Source: Gloeopeniophorella convolvens (Eukaryota > Basidiomycota > Agaricomycetes > Russulales). Taken from it: a DNA stretch of 35,922 nucleotides. Location: assembly GCA_022496205.1 (NCBI GenBank), contig WTXD01000127.1, forward strand, positions 1 to 35,922, read 5' to 3'. Position 1 is the stretch's first letter, and each line of letters starts with the position of its first letter. The notes under the pieces were generated by a model, which saw nothing but the letters and a program-made list of their open reading frames with translations, made no database searches and had not been told where the DNA came from. Both the position numbers and the translations under genes were made by a program. Positions 7,817 through 19,538 of the stretch are shown in pieces.

Positions 7817-10590
7817 CTAAAGCCCAGAGCCACGCTGCCTGGAAATGTAGGCCCTGAGGTAATGCCCCACGCTGACTTCACAAGCAGGTTCACGGATGAC
7901 AGGCACAAACTCGTGCAAGTTCCTCCTACCAATCTGACCATCAGCAGCAGCCGCAACATCCTTCAGATCTTCATCAGCTTCTGGGCCATGTGCTGAACTC
8001 GACGGTACAGATACTACTCACGCAATTGTTTTCCGACCTCGCCGCGCGTAAGTCACAGATTGTCTGGTTCTTGCAGTCCCCTGTGCATGTTGTCACGTCA
8101 CCGATGTTGTGTCGAGACTTGCGCGCGTTGTATAACTGGAATGCAGAGTCATTCGCCACGAAGCCTTCCGTCACTCTGTGCCAGAAAGGACCGTCGAGCG
8201 AATCTGTGGTTTTGAGCCCGCTGACGAGGGGGCCATATGACTGGCGAGCCGAATAGAGAAGGCTCCATTTCGCTGAACGCCCAGTCACTTGAGCCACCGC
8301 CTATAGGGTGGAGCTGAGAACGAACTCACGATTCGTCTGGAAGCTCGGGTCGGACATGTTGGCTGCTCATACTTTATGAGCAATGGGGTGTTGTATGCTA
8401 TTCGAATTGAACGCACCGATGTATGTCTTCGAATCCATAATCTCGTATGTGTCGGGATCAACATCATAGACCCTGAACGCGGGGTTTCCATCTTGACGCG
8501 TGATGCCTCGAGTGAGTACTGACACTTCTCCAAAATAGTGCACTTACTAGTCGGCGTAAGTGAAGGAGCGATCCAGACGATGCTGTCAGCTGTCTCTGCA
8601 GTCTGATTGGAAAAGTCTGAGTAGGCAATCTGAAATTGATCCTGTGCGCTTGCGATGAGTGCTTCGACCGACCTACAACATATGGTAGGTCCTACATCGT
8701 GTGTATGTCCAAAGAATTGGCTCGATATAGTATTCTTATACCTCTGGATAATCTGGTTGTAGTAGTTGGACTGCGTAGAGCATGAGGAGAATGTGTGACA
8801 TGGAGGTAGATTCGACCTCACCGGGTCATGGTCGAAGTCGCTGCTTCCTGGAGGAACATGTCCGGTGATCCAGGCGCGCTCTCCAGCGTTCTCGGCAGCT
8901 TGCAGCTGCGCTGCTAGAAATGCGAGAACACCGTTTGGGTCCGGACTATTGAGAATCTTAGCCTACGGGCGTAAGGGAGCGATACCAAGACCCACATCAA
9001 CGTATTACTGTCATAGAGCCAGAAGCTGCGCAGCAGTGAGCCTACTAAAGCGGCGTGGTCAGGCACTCACGCACTTTTGTATATACCAGAACATGGTGTT
9101 GAGCGCGATGATACTGTGGGTTAACAGACATCAACGAAAGTCCAACACAGACACTGAGGCTGGCGCGAGCCCTTACCGGAGCTTGGTTCCGGGAACAACA
9201 AGCGCGTAAGAACCCGAGTTATGATCCTCCTGCCGAGCCGCGGCCGAGCCAATCCAAGGCTAAGATGTATAAGATTGAGCGGCCGTGCCCAAAGAACATC
9301 GTGCAGACGCACCTGCCAACCTTCAGCTTCAAGATCAAAGACCCACTGAGACGTAATGTTTGTGTTCGTTCCGTTCCTGGGGAAGCTGTTTACGGGGCTA
9401 GAGTCGCTATAAAGTGCACGCGGGAGAATCGGTAAACGGAGTAGTCAACAACAGACATCCACGAACTGGTTCCCTGTTCAAGTATGGCCGGCTCAGTGGT
9501 GAGTCAAGGTTCAACAGGGAAGACGCTCACCAAGAGTTGGATATACGGGGAACGGAAGGCCAGCGAGCATATCGTGATTCCATGACGTTAAGTCTGTGGT
9601 AACCTCACTGTCTCAAACTTAGCCGTACACCCGTTGAACCACTCTATAGCGACTCACGGCCGATCCGTCAGCCACGTATCATCTGTAGCGCACAATTAGG
9701 TTAAACAACTATCACGGAGTCCGGACATTCCAAACGGTGAATAGGACTTACGGGCAACAACATCTCCGGTAAGCACCGCGAAGCGCGCGTGCCCAGCAAG
9801 TTGACTTATTGCCCCAAGCATACTCTGCGCAAGCACAGGGGGACTGTCACAAGTTGACTCGCCGAATACGCCGGCGGGTTCGCTAGGCGGAACCTTCTCA
9901 TCAGCGAAGTTACGGCAGCATATTGGTTTTGTGCAGCTCGCGTCTGATCCAACCTGCAAACACGTCAGTATGCAGCGCGCGGGACACGGAGGCCGGCGCG
10001 CACGGTGTAGTTGCGGTCGATATGGACGTCCGAAATGTGCACGACCTGGAACGGTGTGCGACCACGGGAAGCCGCGCGTGGCTTCGGATTCTTCGATGGT
10101 GGGGAAAGCGGCACCGCGAATGGCGTGACGGGCGGCGGCTGCACATGGAGACGTCAGCTCGCACAAGGACGTGGGGACAGAAACCATCCCCACCTGGCAC
10201 AGGCCGAACAGAGCGCTGCAGAATTTGGTCGCCGTGATACTATTCGCATCTAGCGCTCGGAGGTCGTGTGCCAGAATCGGGCCGGAGAGTGCGAATTCTC
10301 CCTCACAGACGTCCGTGTCCGCGAGCTGACGGAACGCCCATGAATCAGTGGGCGTTAAGGTGGAGTAGCGGATCCCTCGCCTTCGCTGCAATGCAGACCG
10401 CGGTAATGTTGCCGACGAACGTCTCGTCAGTTCCAGCTGCCTCCTGGAATGCAGGAATGAGTGAGTTGTGACACGCATCGCAGTCTTTGGAGGTTGAGAG
10501 AGCTTTGAGCATGTCCGCCGTCACATCCGCGTTCACACGCGACAACAAGGTGAGCAAAGAGATGCCGAGGCCTCTCCGTCGGTATAGCAT
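7817..10590 (-). CDS. Secreted acid sphingomyelinase-like phosphodiesterase
   Basis: Calcineurin-like metallophosphoesterase of the acid sphingomyelinase family. Eighteen exons from 10590 to 7817 (10590-10381, 10325-10194, 10138-10004, 9953-9752, 9682-9658, 9607-9531, 9473-9467, 9406-9313, 9259-9177, 9113-9075, 9025-8996, 8945-8822, 8770-8696, 8641-8548, 8491-8417, 8362-8330, 8272-8022, 7960-7817) give 609 residues. Residues 1-21 are a signal peptide. A saposin-B domain (about 37-113) has six cysteines (37, 40, 66, 77, 106, 113). All metal motifs are present: SDVHID (Asp151, His153), LTGDVV (Asp223), LGNHD (Asn262, His263), ITGH (His374), FFGHTH (His408, His410). A cysteine-rich tail ends in CDLRAARSENNC and a final exon. 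The first intron (10326-10380) is GC-AG, and the GNH motif is carried by a 7-nt exon. Likely extracellular or vacuolar hydrolysis of a phosphosphingolipid or similar lipid; the substrate is inferred. Confidence 0.9.
9467..9473 (-). other. 7-nt microexon encoding the metallophosphoesterase GNH core
   Basis: The exon GGAACCA lies between a 57-bp intron (gtgagc...gaacag, 9474-9530) and a 60-bp intron (gttcgt...ttatag, 9407-9466). With the flanking G and C it completes GGG-AAC-CAC, which is Gly-Asn-His, the invariant metal-ligand motif. Skipping it would put the next exon out of frame and delete the ligands. Confidence 0.8.
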
Positions 10591-11286
10591 GGTACTGAAG
10601 AGCCGCCGATGGGAAACAAACGTCTAAGTAGTGGGCGGTTCAACAGATAGACCAGGACAGAGAGACTGAGGAAGGGGTGCTGGAGGCGAGACGCAAGCAA
10701 GTTGAGGATTGATGATGGGAAATTAGAATGGTCCATGCCAGCCGTGGGTTTAAATGATGACCACTACGGGCACCCGAAGTTAACAGGAGCGCTGAACGAC
10801 CGCCGTGCTATTCTTCATTTGATTTTAATTCGCGCTAGTTTCGCGGATCGCAGGGAACTCGCTCACTACGCGTCATGCCGTCAACGCAGTCGATTTGAAC
10901 TTGAAAGGACGCCAGCCGCTCATTGACAAAGCTCCCGTTGCTCGTGGGGAATATAAGAGGCGCGATTGCCGAGATCAAGGTCACAGACCACCGAGAACGT
11001 GGAGTTGAACGCTCGTTGAGACTCACCAGTCCCCACAATCGTCCCGCTCGGTTTAACTTGGCCATGATACCTGGTCGTGACAGCAGTATGACATTCCATT
11101 GCTCATGTACGAGATGGGTAGAATGGCCTTGGGAGGGATGCGGATGTACCACCGAAAAGCAGGACGCTGTTATACTGATTGTCGGTCATTGTATTTCATC
11201 GACGTGCACTCGCAGACTGTCATCTCGTCAACAGGGTTCCTAATCGATACTTTACATAGAATGGCAATCATACACAGGCGTTACAT
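10591..11286. other. Intergenic, no gene recognised
   Basis: Promoter side of the sphingomyelinase gene and 3' side of the metallothionein gene. Frames on the minus strand at 10835-11152 have possible splice sites but no motif or homologue I can name. Confidence 0.4.
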
Positions 11287-11562
11287 TCAACACTGGCAAG
11301 CATTTCCTTCCTTGGCGCATGTGCAAACGCCGTCATTTCCGCAGGTGCACTGTGGAACAGCTTAGACACGACTCATATGGTGCGAGAGATCGCATACGTT
11401 CGAAGAGCGGGCCTTGCTGCAGGTGGTGCACCTGCATTCGCCGGGAGTGCAAGAACAAGTGTTGTTGTCGGCAGAGCCACAAGAACTGAAGTTTATTTAT
11501 GAAACAATTTTCGAAAAGAGGGAAGATACGTACGTGCAATCTTGGTTACAGTTGCAGCCCAT
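11287..11562 (-). CDS. Metallothionein, 59 residues, 15 cysteines
   Basis: Three small exons, 11562-11534, 11485-11398 and 11349-11287, with two 48-bp introns, give a 59-residue protein beginning MGCNCNQDC and ending CQC. Cysteines fall at 3, 5, 9, 12, 20, 22, 27, 29, 32, 40, 42, 48, 50, 57 and 59, mostly as C-x-C pairs. There are no aromatic residues, which is the hallmark of metallothioneins that bind Cu(I), Zn or Cd in the cytosol. Ser/Lys-rich spacers around residue 35 separate two cysteine blocks (nine and six cysteines), suggesting two metal clusters. Each exon is too short to stand out as an open frame. A TATA-like TATAAGA lies about 85 bp upstream on the minus strand. Metal specificity cannot be read from the sequence. 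Confidence 0.88.
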
Positions 11563-11646
11563 GGTAGGATAGATTGAAGTGGTGAGTATTGGTGGTAAAA
11601 GCCAGCCGAGGCAGATTGCGGTGTCCGCTACTTCACCTCACCGGAT

Positions 11647-11653
11647 TCTTATA
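11647..11653 (-). promoter_or_regulatory. TATA-like element of the metallothionein gene
   Basis: TATAAGA on the minus strand, about 85-91 bp before the ATG at 11562. Confidence 0.4.
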
Positions 11654-12284
11654 GGATGGCCAGACCCCTGACGTCAGGAGGGAGCGGAATGGAGACGATG
11701 ATCGAGGAGCTGCGCCGCCCCAGTAGAATGGAGCGAGTCATTTGTGCGAAGACTGGCTAAGCAACTGAAGGTCTCGGAGAGGTGAAACATGGAGCGTCGT
11801 AGGGTCGGTGCAGATCATCAAGGGATAAGACGAAAGAGATGTGCATTGTGAGGCCAGCGGGGCTCAGAGAACAGGGTGGGCGATAAGCATGGTCCCGGAT
11901 GTAGGGGTCCACCCCCAATGTTAACCCTAGAATGGGGTCTGCACGTGATCGATTGGTCATCCAACTCCCGCGCATGACTCGGTCGGACTGGGCGCGCCGC
12001 CGTGGACTTTAATGGCCGCCGTCTCCCTGCCTGACTCGCCGGAGGGCTTGAGCGAGGCAGCGCAAATGCATTCAGCTATGCGGTGCGGAGCTGATGTTAT
12101 TTTTTCCTCGCAACGCATGCCGTTTAGTTCGTGGCTAGGGGTTGCCCTCGAGCCATGAATTGCACTTCTCGTAAACTTGATGACGGGACTGTCGTTGCCC
12201 AATATGGGACCTGCGCCGCGCGAGTACATCGACCACCGACGTGCGACCCGACGGGGAGCGTCGAACGGTTCACCGGCAGTCGCG
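11654..12284. other. Divergent promoter region, metallothionein / TRAPPC11
   Basis: The metallothionein gene (-) and TRAPPC11 (+) start on opposite sides of this gap. Only antisense or unspliced frames are seen, with no coding signal. Confidence 0.4.
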
Positions 12285-15200
12285 ATGAACTCATATCCAC
12301 CAGAACTCCTCGCACAGCTGGCTCCGGTCATGTTTGTTGCGGGTCTCGATGTCCCCATCTCAGCAGAGCTCGTGCCATCTGCAACACCAGGCTTGCCGCA
12401 ACCTGCTCGTCCTCCCCAAGACCCCTTCACAGCGCTCACCCTCCGCTTGCGCGATGCGCTACTCTCTCAGAGGACAACGGCGATATGGCAGCCAGAGAAG
12501 TCCAAAACATTCCAGGCTGTCTTTGTAGACAAGGTGCGACAGTCACTTTCCACCCACTGCACCTGACACCCAAGAGTCATTCCAGGACGTCCGATTTCCT
12601 CCACGCAAGATCGCACCTCCCTCAGACCCGCAAGCACAACCTCACTCGCCTCTCTCGCCGCTGATGCCTATCTCGCCGCTGTTTCCTGACGGCCTCATAG
12701 CGCCCATCTGGGTGCGAAAACACACTACACTTGTTCCTTCTGTATTCGTGCTTTTCATCCGCCTATACGAGTCACCTCCGCACCACATGCCGCGCTCCCC
12801 ACTGGATCCACCCCATCCTGATCGCGAGATAGAGGAACGGCGAAGAGATGCTGAGATGTCCTCTGAGATCGCCCAGCGCAAGAAGGCCACGAGCGAGCGA
12901 GGTATCAAGCTCACCGTCGTGCTCATAGCCAGCCGGAAATTGCTCGGTACGCGTTTTTCCAAATCACATCGTTGTCGAAGCTGAATATTGCTTCAAAGAC
13001 GACCCCGTACTGGACACTCGCCTCACATTCATCCGGAGACAGAGTGGTCTTGATTACCGCGCGGCGCTCTTCGTCCTCAGCCCAGTGAGCCCCGGCGAGC
13101 TAGTCGAATTCACCAAGAGGTTTTCTTATTTTTTTCTCACAATCTCTGTGGGTCACTGACACTTTTTAGCCTACAGCAGGCACTGTACGAGCCAGCAGTC
13201 GAGTACTACACCTCGCACTCTAAGCGTGTCCGCCGCAAACGCAATCGCCATGCCCAGGGTGCCTCGACGTACATTCCACCAACATCTCCCCTAGGAACGG
13301 CTGGTCCAGCGCGCCCGCTTCGTCCGGAGGGTTGGACTGTACGCTATGAGTACAAAATGGCGTGTTTTGCAGAGTTTCGTGGGGAGTATGAGGTCGCCCT
13401 CAAGTGAGTCTGCCCTGTCTCCGTCCCGTTGACGATGAGATGATGGAAAGCAAGGCACTACCAGGACGCCTATTCGAGTTTACTCACAATGTTCGGCTCT
13501 ACCGCCATCCTCCCACCACGGACGAAGCGCTGGGCAGAAGCCAAGGTGCTGGCAGACTGTATCAATATAAAGGCGCGGCATGTTTTTCTCTGATACCACC
13601 TTCACTTTCTTGACTATCAATCTTATAGATCTGCAAGCTCTTTTTGTACAATAATGAGCATGCACTTGCCCTTTCACAACATTCTATCCATGTTAGAAGA
13701 TTCGGTGACTTCTCGCGTGGTTGGGGAATTGGAGAGGAAACATTTGAGTTTTGGAGTTGGGTTGCTCGACAGTAGGTTCCGCACTGCGTTTCATCACTAT
13801 CTTACCGAGCCTCCACGCACCAGGCATCGCGTCTTTGGAGAATTGCTAGAGCAAGGCACAGGTTCCACGTTGGTACTCCCTGATCATACACCCTCAGTAG
13901 CTGCGCCTACACAGGTGCCATCTGGGTTGCCTGAACTGGACGCGTTGCGTGTACTAGGCTTAAACCCGGCAAATGCTCTGCAGCACCCGGGTTTCTACTA
14001 TTACATGGCAGCACAAGCGACCGAGCGCCGACGCGCGCGGTACCTCATTTTGCTCGAAAATGCCGACGTAGAGCGTTCCAACCCCCCTGGGTTCGCCAAT
14101 GAGAAGAAAGTTGATCATCTTGGCATCTTGTTGGAGGTGCGCCACCGCCTGTCCCTCATCTGTGGCGCTGATTGCGAACCGATGCTCAGTTATATACCAA
14201 ATCTTACGAACTTTTCAAGAAGCACTCACCTCTATCAAATGGTAATGGCCAGGGGAGATTGACGCTGCGCATTGCGGGTCGGATCGCAGAGACATACTAC
14301 GTATCGGGCAAGTTTGATATGGCAGTGCGCTTCTTCGAACGGATCGCCAAGACATACCGGCGGGAGCGATGGGGAGCGATGCTACGTCCGCTGCTCAGCA
14401 CATGGTACAAGTGCGCGCAGCAATTGGGTGACGTCGAGTTGAGTGTAAAGATGTTAGTGGAGATGCTAGCCCACGGTAAGTTCTATCATGGGCCAGAGCA
14501 GCTGTGTTTGCTTAGTACACTATTCAGGTTCGAACGTGGACGATGACGATGAAGGGGCATTGCAGGAAGACCTACTTGCTGTGCTGAAGGTATGACGAAT
14601 GATCGTCCCCTACGTGTCCTCGCTTACTGTGGCGTAGAGTACGGTGCCGGCATCCCCTGCAGAGCCACTGACAGTGGATTTGTCCGACTCGGTGCCAATA
14701 TGTATGCATGTTTGTCTCCCATAACCATGAATACTGACATGTCTCTATCAAGTCGACCCGAGCGTAGTTTTCTGGAAAAGTGAAGCATTCGTCGAAGAGC
14801 GCGTGGCTTTCCAGTTTTCATTGACGGCGCCTACCGACATCGCCATATCTGCTCTCCCATTCTCATCACTCGCAATATACTTCCCTCACAGTGATGAACC
14901 TGTGACAGTCCACCATGATGCGAGTGCCGCGACCGGTGCGGAGGTACAACGTGTAGACCTCGGAGATGTGTTACCAGGAGCCACGGAGGACGTGCAAGGG
15001 AACCTGAGGTGGGAGAAGGGCGCAACGATCGTCTTTGCTGGCACCGTCTTATCGGCTGTGCCGATCACCTTGAATGTATGTTGGGCACTTACCGCCTTGC
15101 CTTCCTGATTCTGATCCCACAGAACAGATAGCGCGCGCTGTGCTCACATTACGGGAGGGAAGTTGGATCGTGCAAATACCCATCAACCCAGCCATCGTGC

Positions 15201-16834
15201 GAGATGGCCCTGTCCCTACACAAAGATGGCTCAGTTCTGTCAGTCCTGCCAAGTTCGCACCTTTACATCGAGCAAGTACCCCTGGAGTCTCGTAAGTCGT
15301 CGATTGCGCCTTCGCTACAAATGTACTTATTTGGCTCAGTGTGCGGTACCGCCCGCATCAACTTCAAGTCTCTTTCACACACCAATCTCCTGCTTACCTC
15401 GACGAGGAGTATCCTATCGTGATTGACATTACCAACGAGGATGATCGCCCGTTAGACGTCGTTCTTGATGTTCTTCTGCAGCCAGCCGAGATTGATGAGG
15501 CTGGTAAGCGCTGCCCTGCATGTGCATTCTTTTTGTGAACTCACCCAATGGTGCAACTTAGTGAATGACATACGCATTGATGAAGAACGCTCGCAAAGTC
15601 TCATCAAGGGCATCAATCTTGGGTCCATTGCATCTGGTGCCACTATACTCAAAACACTTTACCTGACCAACACCGGCGGTGTCGGCGAACGGATCTTGGA
15701 TGTCTCCATTCAGTCGCGCTCCTCTGTCGAACACGACACAAGCGAGGTGTTGCGCACCCTCTCCGTACCAACTGCTGCCGCGATGAAGGTCGAGTACGGC
15801 GTGAAGTACGTGCACGCTCCCGGGCCACTGCCAGGGTTGACAGACTTGCATACGTATGAGAGCGACCACTGGGATGACTCGGAAGGCGGAGAAGCGCACA
15901 TCCGGGCGCGCATGGAGTGTATTGGACCATGGAGCCTGAGCATGGAGACTGTGAGACTTGTTAGGAAGGTGAGTTACTACATGCTGTGCACTATTATCAA
16001 GACTGAATGCATCAAAGAATGGACCACATGCCAAGGTGCTTGATTGCTCCTTAGATGAAGACGAGGACGATGTCACTTCTGGTATGGCACTCCTCCGATC
16101 TCATCAATCAGATGGGGTTCTGACCTCCGACACTTTCTAGATTGGCTTCCTGGTGATGAGTTTGCCGCCGTGTGCCGTGTGAGTATATCACTAGAGGACG
16201 AGGAAGGCGAAGACGATGCCATATCCGGCCCCGGCGAATATGAACTCTCATGGCGAAGGTCAGACAGACATACAGCCCAGTCGCTCCCTCGCGTGTTCTC
16301 ACACCTCTGTCTAGAATCTTCCCGAATGGCGACCACGGCCCACTGTGCACGAGTCGATTCCCACTTCCTATTCTGCGCCCGCCGCGCTCCGGCCTGATCG
16401 CCTTGCTCACGCTGCCAGCGTCAGCCAAGTTACACACCCCTATCCATGCCTACTTGACGCTGCGCAACCACCATCCGACACGCACGGCGAGCCTCTCCGT
16501 TCAGCTCGAACCGGACGCCGCGGACGCATTCCTCATCGCGGGCCCGCGCAACGCGCGCGTTCCTACGCTTCTGCCTGGCACAGAGACGCGGCTCGTGTGG
16601 ACGCTTGTTCCAATGGAATGTGGCTTCGTCCAGTTACCGAAGATTCGGGTCACCGATAAGCGCAGGGGTGGTCCCACGTCCCCAACAGAGCCTCCTCCAG
16701 TAATGGAGGATGAAGGGACCCCTGTGCGAGTCGTTGACCGGCGCAGGGACGAGAAGCTCGAAGCAGCTGACGATGCCGCGGAGGGTACGCCTGCCGGTGC
16801 CGGAGTAATTGGACCAGTCCTAGTCCTTCCATGA
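12285..16834 (+). CDS. TRAPPC11: TRAPP complex subunit 11 (foie gras / gryzun protein)
   Basis: Scaffold subunit of the TRAPPIII-type tethering complex in ER-to-Golgi transport and autophagy. Seventeen exons (12285-12533, 12586-12946, 12999-13119, 13170-13403, 13455-13572, 13629-13771, 13824-14136, 14190-14475, 14528-14589, 14638-14701, 14753-15075, 15128-15291, 15340-15503, 15562-15968, 16036-16081, 16141-16258, 16315-16834) sum to 3693 nt, or 1230 residues. The N-terminus reads MNSYPPELLAQLAPVMFVAG. A foie gras alpha-solenoid follows, with RYEYKMACFAEFRGEYEVAL, CINIKICKLF and HPGFYYYMAAQA. The C-terminal gryzun region ends with LPGTETRLVWTLVPMECGF, which resembles the human protein. Intron 5 (13573-13628) is best read as GC-AG; a GT donor 9 nt further on would insert three residues not expected from the family. 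The frame is uninterrupted over 3.7 kb of exon. Confidence 0.92.
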
Positions 16835-17380
16835 TACTCGCACCTATCTAGATCTACACCTTCTGGATCCATTTCGTGCACTTGAATGCGGAACCATATG
16901 TGACGCCCTGTGCGCACAAACGTGGGGGGTCCGTGCACACCAATGACGTCGAAGCCCTCTCCCAGCACCGACTAGAATGACCCCTGGCAACATGTTGCAA
17001 GGTTGTGACGTGGGGCAATAGGCGTGTCAGTACTGTATAGCCGCTGTAAAGTTGAAATCTATGCTGCGGCCACCGCCACCATCGCACTGCTAATTTCGGA
17101 CTCCCGGCAAGCGCCGATAATGATGACAAATTAATAGTCTGAAGGTCCGACAGGCCGGGTACTCAGCATTTTCCTGCCATCACCAGTGCTGTAGGCGCTA
17201 TACACCCAGCGCGGTAGCTGCGAACAGGCCTGTGACTTACCAGAAGACATTCTGGAAGCTCAGCACTGGGAATCTTCATCCACCCAAGCGTCTCTCCACA
17301 TCAGCTGCGGCAAAACCTTCGTTGTCGGGCCGATCCCAGAGGATCACCCTGGCTGAAACTTGATCTTGGGCTCAGTCGAC
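16835..17380. other. Intergenic between TR​APPC11 and DML1
   Basis: No frame with coding character is seen on either strand. It contains the 3' end of TRAPPC11 and the promoter of DML1, which is on the same strand. Confidence 0.4.
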
Positions 17381-19538
17381 ATGAAAGAGATCATATACAT
17401 CCAAGCAGGGAGCATATCTAATTATGTCGGGACACACTTTTGGAATGCTCAACAGAGTTACTTCACATACGGTGAAGACGAGGAAGTGCTTATAGACCAT
17501 GACATCTCGTTCAGAGAAGGCATCTCTCCGAAGGTACGATAAACGCTCAGCGGGTGCGGTTCAGAGCTTCAGACTCAAGCGCTTTAGTAGGGAGAGCCGA
17601 CGTATTGCCCTCGACTTCTTCAATTTGACCGAAAGGGTAAGCCTTTCCGAAACCCTTTGTACGACACAGCCCACCATACTCTCCAGCGAACTTCGGCTCC
17701 CTCTCCAGTAACAGAGGGTTTTACGCGGAGGATGAAACGGAAGGAACCGCTTCTCTCTGGTTAGGCGGAGTGCCGCTTTGGGTGGCCTATGCTAATAATT
17801 GAATCAGGGACGGCGCCGTGGACGAGATACGCCAGGATAGGGTACCTGATAACACCTACCAGTTACAGCTGGATGAGGAGGTCGAAGAGGACCCTGCATT
17901 CCCTGAGGCCGAGGAGTCTCAACCGGTCCCACCCCTTAAACGCTCTGACGTTCGGTACTGGTCGGACTATAATCGCGTCTACTATCTCCCTCGATCCGTT
18001 CACAAGCTTCCGGATCCAGCTGACTGGGGCACTGCGGACGGAGACTGGCAAGGCGGAAAAGATGCCTTTTCGCGGTACAACTCTGTGAGACATTTGACTT
18101 GCCCGACGGGGCATTGTTGACGAGACCGACTGACCGCTCAGGACAATGCGCTCATGGATGACTCGTTCCGGCTTTTCGTCGAGGAATGTGATACCTTTCA
18201 GGTCAGTATATGGTTTCAGTACGGCTGCGGCTGCGATTGTAATTCATGGATGGGTCAGGGCCTGCAACTGTGCATTGACAACGCGACTTTCGGTTCTTTC
18301 GCTGATTCGCTTATGACCGCCTTCCGAGATGACTTCCCAAAACACCCCACTATGACGTTTGCGGTCCTGTCAGACTCTGTCCCGGGTGACATTGATGTCG
18401 ACGACGTGCGTCACTCATCGCATAAATACGTGCCTTGCACACATAACAGACATGCAGATGCACGCCATTAGGAAAGCGCTCAATGATGCGCTGTGTTTGC
18501 GCGGGTCAAACGAATTCTCCACTATGACCATTCCTCTGTGGTCGCCAAGCGTATGGACTTCTGGACCATGGAGTGCCGAACTCTCTGTGGACGTGAGCAA
18601 GCTATTTTTGAACCCAAAAGGCAGCCCCGGCTGATTCCCTTGGCCGAACAGCTGCAGAGTCCGTACGAAACTTCTGCCATTCTTTCGGCCCACGTCGAAA
18701 CTGCAACACTGCCCCTCCGGTAAAGTTGCTCTCAGCACAGTTGCTTCAAATTAATCATAGCTGAATTAGGGTAAAAACCCGCGAGCTTTTGGGTGACTTT
18801 TGCGACCAATTAAACGTAAACGGAGTCACCCCGTTTGCAGAACTGAGCGGAGCTTTCCCAGCTTCCTCAGCAAAAACGCTGGATTCTCGAACGTACCATT
18901 TCGCATTGATGCAACCTGAACCTGGAGGCAGGGTGCGTAGCTGTGTGCCTCACTTTCCCTCGAGGAGTACGGTACTCAAGTCCGGTTTCCTGGTGCTCTC
19001 CAGAGCGGTCCACAGCTTCCCCGACGCAATGTAACTCGAGGCTGGACGGAGCTCGCCCGGCGCCAATTCGACGACTTAAACGCCGTCTCGGCGTCCAGGT
19101 GCGGCCAATTTGTCATGATCGCTCGTGTGGGCACTGCAGATGGGGCCGAGAGCTGACCAAACGTGCAGAGCAATCGTCCGCAGCCTGCATGCACGAGATG
19201 AGTATCCTTTGCCGTCCTCTTTCCCCTCGTTTTTCCGAGCACAGCACCTGAGTGCGGAAGCACGTCGCACGCCCCGCGGCATCCTTGCACGGCCCCGATC
19301 AGTGCCGATGGTGTCTACTCTCGCATCGGGACGCGCGTCGCCCCGGCTCCTCGCGCAGCATGGCGATTTTGTCCGCGACTGCATACAGCGAAAGGTAGAC
19401 TGGTCCATGCTTGGCATGGATGAGGACGAGGCCCGGGAGCTCCGGGATAGCCTATGGGCTCTCCGGGACAATTTCGGCGACGTTCTCGACTCGTCTGATC
19501 ATGGCAGCGAGGGTCTGGGTGAAGACGAGGAGGCTTGA
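17381..19538 (+). CDS. DML1: DML1/Misato tubulin-like mitochondrial protein, one frame break
   Basis: Misato/DML1 proteins have a tubulin-like fold and are needed for mitochondrial inheritance and morphology. The start [20 protein letters not shown] is diagnostic; further landmarks are [43 protein letters not shown] and [15 protein letters not shown]. Exons: 17381-17533, 17591-17636, 17687-17759, 17808-18084, 18142-18201, 18259-18405, 18458-18592, 18652-18719, 18770-18936, then 18981-19538. The intron at 18937-18980 could instead be 18933-19003. In the last exon the frame reads ...GTADGAES and meets TGA at 19154; removing one T joins it to [24 protein letters not shown], which runs to the stop at 19538. 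An intron (gtctcg...ctgcag) could also bypass the break but lacks a branch site. Corrected length is about 560 residues. Family call firm, 3' structure uncertain. Confidence 0.82.

Noticed and set aside
11957..12439. 160-residue minus-strand frame
   Set aside because: Antisense to the first TRAPPC11 exon, with no recognisable domain.
16185..16200. Possible very short gtgagt...tag intron in TRAPPC11 exon 16
   Set aside because: Sixteen bases is far below any spliceable length, and the frame is open through it.
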